A DNA stretch of 64,000 nt from Neurospora tetraspora (lineage: Eukaryota; Ascomycota; Sordariomycetes; Sordariales; Sordariaceae): positions 682,001 through 746,000 of the forward strand of contig NW_026944387.1 in assembly GCF_033439725.1 (NCBI RefSeq), in the 5' to 3' direction. A model generated the notes under the pieces. That model was not told where the DNA came from and did not search any database. It saw nothing but the letters and a program-made list of their open reading frames with translations. Positions 1 to 11,354 of this stretch are shown piece by piece. Within the stretch, counting starts at the first letter, position 1; every line of letters begins with the position of its first letter. The position numbers were made by a program, and so were the translations under genes.

Positions 1-382
1 TCGATATAGATAGTATCAGAATGCAACACGGGCGCGTATAACCGTAGCACGACGAGTATATACAAAATAATAAAATAACTAAAGCTAAAGAAGGAAAGAG
101 GGAGAGGTTGAGAATTAAGTTCGGTTGAATACCCTTATATAGGGTATATCCAGATTCTGCCAACCTCTACCGCCTTCCTAATCTAATATTACATATAAAT
201 GCGATATGCAGGTCGTAGTACTAATTAAACGGTCGCGACGAACTAATTAAATAGGCTTATATATCTTAATTCTAGTTTAGCTAACTAGAGGGCGTACATC
301 CCTAAGAATATAGGTTTTATAATAGGACGAGTAGGGCCTTAGTACTTATATACAGGGTATCGGGACCTATATCGTTATACTA
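1..382 (-). repeat. 3' LTR of a Ty3/gypsy element (element 3), possibly cut by the window edge
   Basis: On the minus strand this segment follows a purine-only tract and begins TAGTATAACG, as expected for an LTR start (TG turned to TA by RIP). It contains a promoter-like stretch on the minus strand (CCCTATATAAGG) followed by a pyrimidine-rich leader. No second copy lies in the window, so the outer LTR end cannot be fixed and may lie left of base 1. Confidence 0.6.
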
Positions 383-401
383 CCCCCCCCCCTCCCCCCC
401 T
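383..401 (-). other. Polypurine tract of element 3
   Basis: The plus strand shows ten C, a T, seven C and a T, so the minus strand is a 19-base all-purine run directly upstream of the LTR start. This is the usual place of the plus-strand DNA primer of an LTR retrotransposon. It also fixes the element's orientation as leftward. Confidence 0.65.
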
Positions 402-3083
402 GGGGTTAAGGCTCAGCCTTAGAGCTGAAAAGAAAAAATGAAAAAATTAATTCAAATAGGAATCGAATACTTCCTTCAACTTTATTTCCTTACTATCGCT
501 TTTCTCCTCAATCCTACTCTTAAACCTTCCTTAAGTTTATTATCGTTAATATAGGGCTCTTTATCTCCCGCTAACTAATTAATTAAGCGTTTAGGTAGTT
601 CTAATATTACTAAGTTTATTTTATAATAATCCCTTAATAGCTTTACTACATTACTAAAATTATTTACTAGCTAGAATTAAAAGTCGGGGTCCTAACTTCT
701 TTATTCTACCTAATACTCTAACTTTCCTCTTATAACCTTTAATAAAATTACTTTTAAAACTTCCTACTCTTCTTTATTACTAATTATCTTACTAGTAAGG
801 TTTTCGTTATTTTATTTTAGAAGGGGGTTATTAGGATAGCGTTTTAAATCATTAAGATAGTAAATAATAGTACCCTTCCAAGTTTTAGGGACTTCCAATT
901 CGTATAAGTAACCCTTTATTACTTTAATACAATATAGTACTTAAGTTTATCTTTAATCTAATTTATCGCTAGGCCGGTCTATAATCTAACCTCGCTTAAT
1001 AATAAAAATTCGATCGCTAATGCTGAAATCGGATTCCCGTTTATCTTTATTCGTTTAAATTATTTATTACTATTAAACCTTTTCGATACTTTCCTATACT
1101 ATTATATAATACTATTTTAATTAATTTATTTACGGGGTAAGCGTAAGTATACTCGAATTTCCCAATTTAGTATATTAGGTATAATATATCCTATAATAAC
1201 CTCTTTAGACAATAGCTTTTTTAAATTATTATAAGGAAGGTTTATTTAAACCGCATTTAGTATTAGAATATATTTTAATTAATTGTCTTAATTATAATTA
1301 ATATAAAGTTTCATTCGCTAATCGATATATTAATAGAAATTCTCTACCTACCTTATAATTTGTAAATATCTTAAAGTAACTAACTTCTATTTAATATTTA
1401 AAAGTAATAATATTTCCTATATTATTTAAGATACGAATTAAAGACCGTAGTTGCTAATAATTTCCGTCAGTGAATTATAGAAGCGGTAGGGTCCGCGATA
1501 ATATAAAATTATTACATCTTTAATTATAATAGAATTCTTATAAGGAATATTCTAATTAGCTTTCGCAAAGTAATCTATAATAATTATAATTATATTATAT
1601 CCGTAACAGTCTTTTAATATCAATTTAAAATTTATTACTAGCGAATTAAAAGGTTTATATTCCTCGATTAAAAAGATAAAATATAGTAATCTTAGTATTT
1701 TATTTCTAAATATTTTAGAATCCTTATATATTTAATAATTATTAATATATTGATTTATATTTATAATTATAGTAGGCTATTAATAACGTTTATATAATAC
1801 CCTTCTTATTTTATTACAGCCCGGGTAAATAGCTATTACTAAATAATAAGCGGTTTCGATTAATTTAATACAAAGGTTATCTTTTTTAAGGATTACTAGT
1901 TTATTATTTTTTAATAATAAACCATCTAAAAAAAAGAGTAAATTTTCTTCTTATACTTTAACGCGATAAATTAAAAAAAATTCTATAGTATAATTAGTTT
2001 AAATTAACTAATTTACCATATCGTAATCTACATTTAGCTTAACTAATAAAACCACTTCTTTTATTAATAGGGCTAATTCGTCTTCCCCCTCCGATTTAAT
2101 TAGTATATCCGCTAATTTATTATTAGCGAAGGTAAAGATATTATTATTAATAGATTTTAATATTCGTAAAGTAAATTAATTTTCCTTCTTATTTTTAACT
2201 ATTTTTAAATGCTCTAATTTTTGCAATATAACGTTAATAACAACGTTATCTATACTTAGCCGGTATATTATTTTAAATTAATATTTTAATAGGATTTCGG
2301 ACTATTTTACCTATTTCCCATTAAATACTTATTTTTCGCTAAAGTATTTTAAAATTTAATAATCTATAAAAATTATAAATAATTTTATCCTTTTTAATTC
2401 TAACTACTATTATTTAATACCCTTTATAATTACTAGTAACTCTTTATTATAAACCAAGTAATTAAATTTAATAGAATTTATTATTTCAAATAGAACGCTA
2501 CTAGGTACTATTTACTATCGTTTTAAAACTAATTTATAATATTAGCGTAAACGCTATCGCTAACGTTAATTTCAATTTGGGTCTCCTTTTCGTAATTAAA
2601 ATAAGACAAAATAGGTACGCTAAAGAAACTCTCCTTTAAAAAAAATAAATACCTCCTTATATTTTTTATTCTAATTAAATACTAAATCCTTTTTTATAAA
2701 ATTAGTTAACGGCTTAGCTATACAATTAAAATCTTTAATAAACTTCCAGTAGAAATTACAGAAGGCTAGGAATGCTTATATATTTTTTATTATAATCGGG
2801 GTCTTCTATTCTTTAACTACTACTACCTTCTCTAAGTCAATTAAAATACCTTTAGTACTAATAATAAACCTGAAGAATTTAATTTTAATTATATTAAATT
2901 CGCATTTCTTAATATCGGCTTATAACTTTATTTCTTTGAATTATTATAATACTAAATCGATATATTTATTATAATCTTCCTAATTATTAGAATAAATTAA
3001 GATATCGTCAATATAAACGCTATAGAAATTATTTAAATAATTTATTAAAACGTCGTTAATAAATCTTTAAAAAGGTTGTTGCC
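402..3083 (-). pseudogene. RIP-degraded Ty3/gypsy pol (element 3: end of RT, RNase H, integrase region)
   Basis: Reading leftward, the segment starts inside reverse transcriptase. The active-site stretch VYIDDILIYSNN is readable near 3,030-2,985, followed by the typical post-catalytic region with KKCEFN, FFRFIIS and FLAFCNFYWKFIKDF (about 2,900-2,720), which is the RT to RNase H boundary of Ty3/gypsy polyproteins. Further left (about 2,600-900) are RNase H and integrase-like stretches, less certain. Many Trp and Gln codons have become TAG or TAA, so no long frame survives. The upstream part of RT, protease and gag is missing: at about 3,083 the sequence switches to another element. Not functional. 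Confidence 0.75.
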
Positions 3084-5840
3084 AAATTTCTTAAATCCTC
3101 CGCTATTGAAGTAAATCTTTGTATTACTCTTTTCGGTAAAATTATTATTATTGGGTTGAAAGCTTCTTTTAAAGAAAGGTTTGCTATTATCCTTATTTCC
3201 CTAAAAATTAAAATGGACGGCTATTATAGCGTTATTTTCCGTTATGTCATTAGTATTATTAGTAGCGAGATGGGCTAAATATAGACCTTTAATGAAATTT
3301 AGGAGTTTATTACGAATAATTAAAAAATTTTCTTTAATATTATTAATATATTAATTAATAGAGTAACTTTTATTAAGTTTAACGTAGTAAGATTTCAATT
3401 TGTAATATAAATTATTCTAAAGACGGATATAAAGTCAAAAGTCGGTATTATTCCTTTATAAACGAGCGTATTTAAATAATTCTATAGAAAGATTGTATAA
3501 AGCTTAATTGTTTTTCTTATATATTTCGACGGTAAATTTATTCGTATTAAATTATTTTTACGCTTAATTTAGTTTGATGTTGAAAATACGATATAAAGTA
3601 TGAGTAATATAATTAAATTTTTTATAAAAATTATTATATTCGGTATGAAATAAGGTATTCATTTATTAAGAGAATATAATACTTTATAACAATTATTAAA
3701 GATTATTAATTATAATTTTACAACGTTCAGTATAAATAAGCAAAGTATTATTAATTATATTAATAAATAAGTAATAATTAGTATAAACGTTAATTTTACT
3801 ATTAGTATAGATTCTTTACTTTTTCTTATTATTAAGTGCGTTAAGGAAGAATACGCCGACGTTAAGGAGTTTTTATTAAATAGATTTATTATCAAGAATA
3901 TTAATTGGTATATTAGATTTCTTATTAAGAATAGTATCATTACGAATTTTAAATTCCTTAAGGCGGTTGTATAAATTTTCCAGTATTTCGCGGAAGGTAG
4001 TATTGTTTATTATAGTGTTATTATTATTAGTTTTAACCGATTATTGGGAAGTATTAGAAAAAACGTTAGCGAAATATATTAAAGGTTGTAGAATATTTAT
4101 AAATTAAATATTTTAGCGAAAAATTAAATGTAATAAGGAAATTTAAATAAGAGGAGTTCGTATAGGGGAAATTTAAATAGGAATTGGTTAGACTAAGGGA
4201 AGTATATTTTATTTTTAAATTTAACGAATTTAACAGGTTCATTTAATTAAATAGGTTCGCTATTTAATTTAATAGAATTAATATTTAATTTGTTTTTCGT
4301 TGGTAGGAGCGCTTTCTTATTTAGTAAATTCTTTAAGAATTATTTTTATAATATAAGTAGAAATATAATGGTTAGTTAATGGAAATAATATATTATAATA
4401 ATTGTAGGTAAATTATTAATAAATATTATTGAATAGGGGTAGACGGTTAATATAGTTAATCTAAAGGTTCTTTATTTGGTTAATAAAGTTAATAATATTA
4501 CGTTAATCCTTAATATTAATTATAATAATATTATTAATAATATTAATAAGGCTTATAGTATATTAAGGCCGATTAATAATAAAATTATCAGTTTATTAAG
4601 TAAAATTACGTTAATTAGCGGTTGGAGCGGATAAATTAAAACCGGGCTTTATATTATCTTAGGTAAAGTATAAAGTATTTTAAATTAAATTAACGAAATA
4701 AATTAGGAATTTGTTAGCTATAATCGGTTTTAGCTATACGAAAGTTCGTTTTTATTATCACTTTTAAATAAATTTAATTAGAGTTTCCGTTTACGTTATA
4801 TTAGCGAAGTATTTAATGGTAGGATTAGTTGTAAGCTATTAAGTAAAATTAATAGCGATTTTAATAATTGAATTAGCGTGGGAAATAACAGATTCAATAG
4901 GCGAGAGTAGACGAAGGGATTGAATAGGGTAAGAAAATTATTTTATTAAAATTAGTAATAAAGAAGGAAGAATGGGAATTTGAATAGGATTTATGAGAGG
5001 CGGCGCGTTGATTATTTTAACGGTATTAGAAAAGTTGTTGGGCGAAGATTAAAAGTTAGAAGCGACGGAACCGTTAGTATTAGGGGGAATTAATATATTA
5101 GTAGTTATTTTAATAGTGTCGTTATTAATTTTATATTAAATAGCTTTATTATTATTAATTTTTAGTTTGGTTATATATTATTATCAATACTTTTTCTTAA
5201 ATTAGGCGGAAGTACTATTTTTTTCCTTAGGGAAAATTCAAATTTAATGTCCTTTAAAAGGGTATTTACCAATAAAGTTACGATATTTATATAGAATTTA
5301 TTAGATTTCTCTATTGGCCGTATTAATATTAACGATTCAATTTTTATTATAAATATTGTTATTAGTTTCACTAATTTAAATTTTTTTAAATTTTGATATA
5401 GCCGGTTTTTATATTGAGGTGAAGTTTGGCAGTTTTAATAAGAAGTTCGGCGGTTAGAAGGGTGAAACGTTCTTTATAGTAAAGTTAGGGCTAGAATATT
5501 ATAAATTTAAAAATTTAATACATTTTACGTATTAAATTATTATTTTAGAAATTAAAAACCGTTTAGGGAGTAGCGTTGCCGTTTAATATTATAAAGGTTA
5601 GTTTTGAGATTTGAAGGGATAATAAAAGAATTATAAAGAAATGGAGTTTAAAATTGAGCGGAATAGGTAAGTACTTAGTTTAAGAGGGTAAGTTGAATAA
5701 GTGGTAATAAGTTTAATAAATTATTATTAAAATTAACGAAACGATAATAGAATTTCCCCCTTTACGAAAGGAAGAAATAAAAAAGATATAAAGAATAAAG
5801 AATAATGAGGTTGGTTTAAAATTAAATTATAGGTACTAGT
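3083..5840 (-). pseudogene. RIP-degraded gag of element-1 copy A
   Basis: The region corresponds to the gag-like segment of copy B. Runs of amino-acid similarity to copy B survive (for example SLTSAYSSL against SLTLAYSSL, and ESILIVKL against EFILIVKL), broken by TAA/TAG codons. At about 3,640 this copy reads ACCGTCGAAATATATAAG without interruption, which gives the empty-site sequence for the insertion found in copy B at 33,464. The domain itself has no catalytic motif; the gag assignment rests on position after the LTR and before the protease. Confidence 0.65.
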
Positions 5841-6198
5841 TATTACGTAAAGCGATATTTTCTAAGTAATACTAATATAGAATAATAGAGTAAATAATTA
5901 ATTATTGGATAGAGTAATAGTGCGTAACGGTTAACGATAGTTTTATTAAAGGAAGTTGAAGATAAGTATTATTGAGAGCCTTAATTTAGGACTTCGTATA
6001 CGATTTTATAGGGTGTGAGTAAAATAGACGTTAGGTTGATATAATATAAATTGATAATCTAATTAATTTTGACGGAGGTTGATAGGGAGAGTACTCTTAT
6101 ATAATATGTCCTACTCGATAGAGTAGTCCTACGCTCAATAGAGTATGTGCCAAGATAGAGTGGGGCATTTAGGTACCTGCCTAGAATATCCTATAATA
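5841..6198 (-). repeat. 5' LTR of element-1 copy A
   Basis: On the minus strand it starts TATTATAGGATATTC and ends GCGTAATA, exactly 358 bases, the same length as the two LTRs of copy B. The outermost ~90 bases facing the gene island keep more G and C than the rest, so RIP fades towards the genes. Confidence 0.8.
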
Positions 6199-6649
6199 GC
6201 CGCGATGTTAAGCTGCAATAAAACTATTATTAACGTTAATAGCGACGAGGATAAGGAAGATAGGGAGGAGGAGGAAGGAAATAAAGAAGGTAATAAAGAG
6301 GGAGATAAGTCTAATACCGCCAATAAAAACGACGATAATTTTATTTTTAACCGCGACTCTTACTAGCCATCCCAGACTGAACCCCGCTATTTTATATAAG
6401 AGGTCCTTATTATAATTGGGAGAGCTCCCCTCTTAGTAATTAATTCGAATCGTTACTATAGCAGCGAGGCAGATAAAGTGCTAGAAAAAGGGGGGTTGCT
6501 ATTAAACTACCTATTGTATATTAAACCTAATAAAGTCACGTCAATAATTACTAACGTACATCGTTTCTACGAACTCAGAGAGATAGAGTAAACAAATACA
6601 CATCACAGTAATACAAAGCACTTGTTGATATTCAGAAATATTAACGGCT
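6199..6649. other. A+T-rich remnant between the LTR and the gene island
   Basis: Still A+T-rich and partly RIP-like. On the plus strand a frame runs from about 6,145 through an acidic repeat (DKEDREEEEGNKEGNKEGDK, about 6,249-6,310). Past a stop at 6,364 there is more coding-like text (EVLIIIGRAPLLVINSN, NVHRFYELREIE) to about 6,590. This resembles a decayed transposon or host gene, but no family was recognised. Confidence 0.35.
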
Positions 6650-6764
6650 TCAATTATGGTCATTAATTGAATATCATGACATTTTAGGTATGTTTGGGTA
6701 CGATATGCGGGTGCGCGCACGGACCTGACTGTCCCTCGATTTCTAGGTGTCCCTCGATTTTTTT

Positions 6765-6789
6765 ACCCACTCTCTGCAAGAGAGTGGGT
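6765..6789. repeat. Perfect 10-bp inverted repeat (hairpin)
   Basis: ACCCACTCTC at 6,765-6,774 and GAGAGTGGGT at 6,780-6,789 are exact reverse complements around the loop TGCAA. A T-run precedes it on the plus strand. It lies ~700 bases upstream of the helicase gene; function unknown. Confidence 0.6.
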
Positions 6790-6997
6790 GTTGCGACAAA
6801 ACGACCAGTCCAACTCACACCCACGGTTAAAAAGCACTGACCATCATTTCCGAAAGTCGATTCCGGACCTATGTCACCTGGAAATTTGGCCCGCCAAGAC
6901 CTTTTTGGACCAACCACACAGCGCGCATCCAGCTTAGTGGAGTAAATCAACTTCCAAGCCATTTCCAAGCCCAATGAACACTCGGAAGTTGTTGAAA

Positions 6998-7053
6998 GGT
7001 ACTTCGAAGGAGTGACTTCGATCAGGAATTAGCCCGCTTTACTTCGAAGTACC
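6998..7053. repeat. 12-bp inverted repeat upstream of the SRS2-like gene
   Basis: GGTACTTCGAAG (6,998-7,009) and CTTCGAAGTACC (7,042-7,053) are exact reverse complements, each containing the palindrome CTTCGAAG. Nearby the motif CATTTCC recurs several times (6,840-7,100). Together they suggest a small decayed repeat or a regulator-binding region. Confidence 0.5.
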
Positions 7054-7492
7054 AAACACGGACCACATTTCCAGAAACCATTTCCGAAAGCCATTTCCAC
7101 GTCATCGGACACGCCCTTAGTTATGACAAAAGGAAAAAGTTCAATTGCGTGGAATTTGGAATTGAAGATGTCTCCATTTCTTGGCAGGTTGAAAAGGTGG
7201 GCGGTGGATCTTCGAAGGGTTAGGGATATGCGTGGGTTGTGTCCACCAGCTGCACTTCAAACAAGTCACATGCTTTCGTGCAGCAATAGTGGAGCCGTGC
7301 ACCTTGACGGCGCGACCGGTTTGTTGTTCGCGAATTGACAATCGACGACAACGAACTGCAACCTGTACAGGCACAGCAACTTGCCCGACTTTGCATACCG
7401 CGAGCTGGGCTCCAATGGTATCACTACCAGCCAACATTTGCTGGATTTAGCAGCCTTAAAGCGGCTGCAATTGCAGTCTCTCACGCGCTCCC

Positions 7493-10400
7493 ATGTCTCC
7501 CTCCGCACCGCCAAAACACTCCATCCTCGACAGCTTGAACAATGCCCAGGCACGCGCCGTAACCTCCGATGCTGCAACCGTCGCCATTCTAGCCGGTCCA
7601 GGCAGTGGCAAGACACACACTCTTACTTCTCGAGTCGTTTGGCTGGTTGACCACGTTGGCTACCAACCCCAAGATGTCGTCGTCGCGACCTTCACCGTTA
7701 AGGCAGCTCGAGAGATGAAGGAGCGTATAGGAAAGGCACTTGGAAATGGTCGCGAAAAGAAGATTATTCTGGGGACATTTCACAGTATTGGTCGACGTTA
7801 CCTTGCCGCGTACGGCCGCCATATCGGACTGAGCGAAAAGTTTAGCATTGCCGACGACAACGACTCAAGATCCATCATTACGAGAATATGCAAGAGACTG
7901 CAGCTGGGGCTGGATCCACCCATGGCAAAGGCGTGGATTAGCAAGAAGAAGGCCAAAGGAATGGAACCTAGCCCTTCGTCTGTGCCTCAACCGCCGAAGA
8001 AACAACCGATACAGCAAGGTCAACGGGACCTGGAGGTCTGTTATAAGGAATACCAGAGTCACTTGGAGCGTTCGAACTTGCTAGACTATGACGATCTTCT
8101 GGTGCGATGCGTTGAACTTCTTCGCAAGTTCCCTTCTTGTGTGTCTAACATACAGACGGTCTTGATCGACGAATACCAAGATACAAACGGCGTGCAATAC
8201 GAGCTTATGCGACTGCTTGCCCAAAGGCATCAGAGAATTACCATTGTCGGCGACCCAGATCAGAGTATCTACGGATGGCGATCGGCCGAAATCAAGAACT
8301 TATGGCGATTGCTTCGCGACTACCCAAAGACCGACGAGATTTCGCTCGAAGAGAACTACCGCTCATCCCAAGCTATCCTCGACCTATCGCTGCTGGTGAT
8401 TCAGCAGGACAAGAAGAGATATCAGAAGGTGTTGAAACCAGTCCATGACAGAGGCTCCCGTCCAGTCTTGCGCAAACTCAAGAATGCATCTACTGAAGCA
8501 GAGTGGATTGTCGCCGAGATACGCCGTGCGCTTCTTATGTCCGGGTCAATGTTGACCTACAACGATGTGGCTATTCTTCTGCGCTCAGCATCGCTGTCAA
8601 GACACGTCGAAAGTGCCCTCGGAAAAGCCGGAGTTCCTTACCGCATGGTCGGTGGCTTCAAATTTTACGAGCGAGCAGAGATCAAGACTGTCCTCGATTA
8701 TCTACGAGTTATTCATCAGCCAGACAACAACGATGCGATTGGGAGGATCATGAACGTCCCCAAGCGAGGCATTGGCGATGGCACTATCAAGAACCTTATC
8801 GAAGAAGCAGAGAAATCGACTCTCAGTCTTTTCAGTCTTCTTGTCAAACACTGCCGGGGAGATCGGACGGCCAAGACCAAAATCACCAAGCATGCCGAAC
8901 AGAAGATTAGTGGTGAACTGATTCGCATGTTGAATGGTATACGGAAGAAGATGGAAGAGGCTACAGAGAGCAAACCGTTTGGCTTGGTCGATCTGATCGA
9001 GCATTTGCTTACGGCCTTAAACTTTCAAAACTACCTTCAGGTTACGTATCCCGACGACCACGAACAAAGATGGGCCAACGTACAGGAGTTCATTAGTCTT
9101 GCCAATGACTTCGTGCGAGACTTGGACAGGTCCGGAGAGGATGCTCTTCCAGAAATCGAAGGGCTTGAGCAGTCAAAGGAGGAGGAAGTTCTCCCGCAGT
9201 TCTTGGCCAATGTGTCCCTGGCTTCTGATGCACAAAAAGGAGAAGAGGGCCAAGAGAGCAAGCCCTTGGTTACCATATCGACCATTCATGCCGCCAAGGG
9301 TTTGGAGTGGCCCATCGTTTTCATACCAGCTGTCTACAACGGCTCTATCCCGCATATGCGGTCCGACGACGGTGATGAAGAGCGAAGACTGCTATACGTC
9401 GCCATGACACGAGCTCAATCCTTGCTATACCTCAGCTACCCAGTCTACAGCAGTCCCGGTAGCAGCGAACGTACCGAGTTATCTTCTTTTGTATCACCTG
9501 TTGCCAACTCTTTCGCGAAGAAGGGCCCCAATTTCGAACGATCACTGATGCGCCACATCGCAAAGGTGCTCCAACGGGAGCTACCTTCCGAAAAGGATAT
9601 CTTCAAGGGGATCCCCAACATGTCCCATACCGAGGATAATATGTATCCCATTGACCCAGACGAGAATCTCCAAGAAAGTGGACAGGGCTTTGACCCGTCG
9701 CGATCGAAACGTCCCAAGCTCTACAACCCAGTGGCGATATCAACAGGAGACGGTCATGAAGAACCTCAATGGGCCAAGCCACATGCTACGACGATGGACC
9801 AAGCCTCAACCTTCACCATGGCTTCCCTCCCCGGCTTCGTCAACGCAGCCGTCCATCAAGCAGCCATCACCGCCGCGGCCAACGCCAGCGCCGCTGCCGC
9901 CCTGGAAGCCAGAGCCAACAAGGCCTCAGCTTCATCAGGCATAAAGCGAGGCACGAACAAACGACCAGCCGACCAGAAGAGCATCCTCGGATTTGTTAAG
10001 ACCAATTTCGAGCCCGCCACCGGCTCCGGTTCAGCCATTACCTCCACCTCCACCTCTATCACCACCAACCGTCCCTCTGCCCCAACTCCCCGTCTCCCGC
10101 AACCAAGCCTATCCCGCAACCCATCACTCCCCACAACCCGCGCCCTCACCGGCCACGGTCTCCAAAGAGCCCAAAGCCATCCCTCCAAACCCTCTGTTCC
10201 CATCGCAGGAATAGCCGCAGGTATAGCCCCCGAACTAGCGTCCCATAAGCTGGGAACTAGTCGTGGTCTGAACCTCAATGTTACTCGTCCTCCTTCTCTG
10301 CAACCACCCAAAGATTCTTCTGCGTCTTCGTTTCACTATAAAAAGCAGTATGTCTGTTTTTCTAGCTCGCCTACGAGGCCTGAACCTGACGATTTCGCTG

Positions 10401-10861
10401 CTCCAACTACTGGGAGTGGGGAGAGGGAGGAGGAAGAAGAAGAAAACGAACAACCGCCTACTCCTACAAGACCGGCGGGGAGTTTGCATGTTACTACTTG
10501 TCATAATGTTTTGCCTACGGGGTTGGGTGGGTATCCTGGGAGACGGGCAGGAGGCGGAGGAGGGGTTGGGGGAGGGGCAGCGGGAGCGGGCGCGGGAGTG
10601 GTGAGGAAGCCTGTGGGGTTGGCGAGGTTGGGCGGAACGGAGGGAATGGGGGCGGGTATGGGTATGGGGGGTATTAAACCGATGGAGAGGTTGATGAAAC
10701 CTTTTAAGCCTTTGACTATGAATCGGGCTGTAGGTTCTGGGGTTAGTGGTGGAGGTGGTCGAGGGATCGGTGGGAGTGGAAATGGAAGTAGAAGTGTTGG
10801 TGGTGGTAGTGGAAGTACGATGGGGAGACCGGGGGTGCAGAGGCCTGGGATGGGGAGGTAA
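7493..10861 (+). CDS. srs2: SRS2-type UvrD/PcrA superfamily 1A DNA helicase
   Basis: A single exon of 1,122 residues encodes a 3'-5' DNA translocase of the UvrD/Srs2 group, which strips Rad51 filaments and limits recombination in the nucleus. Motifs seen: Q-motif-like LNNAQ (15-19), Walker A GPGSGKT (35-41), DEYQD (226-230), GDPDQSIYGW (253-262), IHAAKGLEW (598-606) and ERRLLYVAMTRA further on. After the helicase core the protein becomes low-complexity (Ala, Ser/Pro, then Gly-rich to the end). QKSILGFV (828-835) looks like a PCNA-interacting peptide; yeast Srs2 also contacts PCNA through its C-terminal tail. The first ATG of the frame gives a normal N-terminus just before the Q motif. The Gly-rich tail and the stop at 10,859 are the least certain part. 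The other candidate is a different UvrD-like fungal helicase, but the length and tail favour SRS2. Confidence 0.88.
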   Translation: MSPSAPPKHSILDSLNNAQARAVTSDAATVAILAGPGSGKTHTLTSRVVWLVDHVGYQPQDVVVATFTVKAAREMKERIGKALGNGREKKIILGTFHSIGRRYLAAYGRHIGLSEKFSIADDNDSRSIITRICKRLQLGLDPPMAKAWISKKKAKGMEPSPSSVPQPPKKQPIQQGQRDLEVCYKEYQSHLERSNLLDYDDLLVRCVELLRKFPSCVSNIQTVLIDEYQDTNGVQYELMRLLAQRHQRITIVGDPDQSIYGWRSAEIKNLWRLLRDYPKTDEISLEENYRSSQAILDLSLLVIQQDKKRYQKVLKPVHDRGSRPVLRKLKNASTEAEWIVAEIRRALLMSGSMLTYNDVAILLRSASLSRHVESALGKAGVPYRMVGGFKFYERAEIKTVLDYLRVIHQPDNNDAIGRIMNVPKRGIGDGTIKNLIEEAEKSTLSLFSLLVKHCRGDRTAKTKITKHAEQKISGELIRMLNGIRKKMEEATESKPFGLVDLIEHLLTALNFQNYLQVTYPDDHEQRWANVQEFISLANDFVRDLDRSGEDALPEIEGLEQSKEEEVLPQFLANVSLASDAQKGEEGQESKPLVTISTIHAAKGLEWPIVFIPAVYNGSIPHMRSDDGDEERRLLYVAMTRAQSLLYLSYPVYSSPGSSERTELSSFVSPVANSFAKKGPNFERSLMRHIAKVLQRELPSEKDIFKGIPNMSHTEDNMYPIDPDENLQESGQGFDPSRSKRPKLYNPVAISTGDGHEEPQWAKPHATTMDQASTFTMASLPGFVNAAVHQAAITAAANASAAAALEARANKASASSGIKRGTNKRPADQKSILGFVKTNFEPATGSGSAITSTSTSITTNRPSAPTPRLPQPSLSRNPSLPTTRALTGHGLQRAQSHPSKPSVPIAGIAAGIAPELASHKLGTSRGLNLNVTRPPSLQPPKDSSASSFHYKKQYVCFSSSPTRPEPDDFAAPTTGSGEREEEEEENEQPPTPTRPAGSLHVTTCHNVLPTGLGGYPGRRAGGGGGVGGGAAGAGAGVVRKPVGLARLGGTEGMGAGMGMGGIKPMERLMKPFKPLTMNRAVGSGVSGGGGRGIGGSGNGSRSVGGGSGSTMGRPGVQRPGMGR

Positions 10862-11282
10862 GGCTGTGAGGTATGAGATTTAGAGAGTTCGAGGTGTTTA
10901 TGGTGGTGTATGCATTGTGAAATGTTGTGATTGTTGTACTGGTGTAAGGTGTTTGATTCAAGGAAAAGAGAAAACGGATCACAAAAGTTGACGGCCCCAG
11001 GGCAAAAGTATCATTTTCGAATTCGGTCACGGAGTATCTTTCAGCATGTTTATCTGATACGGAGAAACATTTTATATTTAGAATGGAGCACGCAGGCAAG
11101 CATCATCTATTTCCATGACAACCTTTTACATTCCAATTCACCAATATCTTTTTCATCACTGGAAGTCCAAAACCTCCCCTCTCGTCAACCGGTTGCCGTG
11201 TTGTCGGAACCAAATGCATTGTGCAGTAGTAGGAGTTCTTAATGCCATGTTCTGGCCACAACTTTCAACGAATCAAATCCCC
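10862..11282. other. Intergenic region between the helicase gene and tRNA-Thr
   Basis: Ordinary composition. Short overlapping frames without coding character; probably the 3' UTR of the helicase and the tRNA upstream region. Confidence 0.4.
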
Positions 11283-11354
11283 GCCCGCATGGCTCAGTGG
11301 TAGAGCGCATCACTAGTAATGATGAGGTCGTCAGTTCGATTCTGGCTGTGGGCA
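11283..11354 (+). tRNA. tRNA-Thr (anticodon AGT)
   Basis: A 72-base cloverleaf. Acceptor stem GCCCGCA (11,283-11,289) pairs with TGTGGGC (11,347-11,353), with discriminator A. The D stem is GCTC/GAGC. The anticodon stem CATCA/TGATG encloses the loop CTAGTAA with anticodon AGT (11,315-11,317). The T arm is GTCAG-TTCGATT-CTGGC. No intron. Anticodon AGT (A34 read as inosine) decodes ACU/ACC threonine codons. Confidence 0.95.

Larger units (their letters stand above)
3083..6198 (-). mobile_element. Truncated copy A of the element-1 chromovirus (5' LTR plus gag), reading leftward
   Basis: This segment is the reverse complement of the first ~3.0 kb of the complete element at 30,916-50,621. Its LTR (5,841-6,198) has the same 358-base length. 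The surviving reading frame at 3,755-3,940 matches that at 33,176 and both lie about 1,905 bases inside their LTRs. Similarity ends at about 3,083, equivalent to about 34,280 in copy B, just before the gag zinc-binding motif. Heavily RIP-mutated. Confidence 0.8.

Noticed and set aside
1-6640. CRISPR-like or bacterial origin for the A+T-rich tracts
   Set aside because: No regular repeat-spacer arrays. LTRs, polypurine tracts, RT motifs and TAG/TAA pattern all explain them as RIPed fungal retroelements.
9856-10311. 151-residue minus-strand ORF
   Set aside because: Shadow of the Ala/Ser/Pro-rich tail of the helicase gene.
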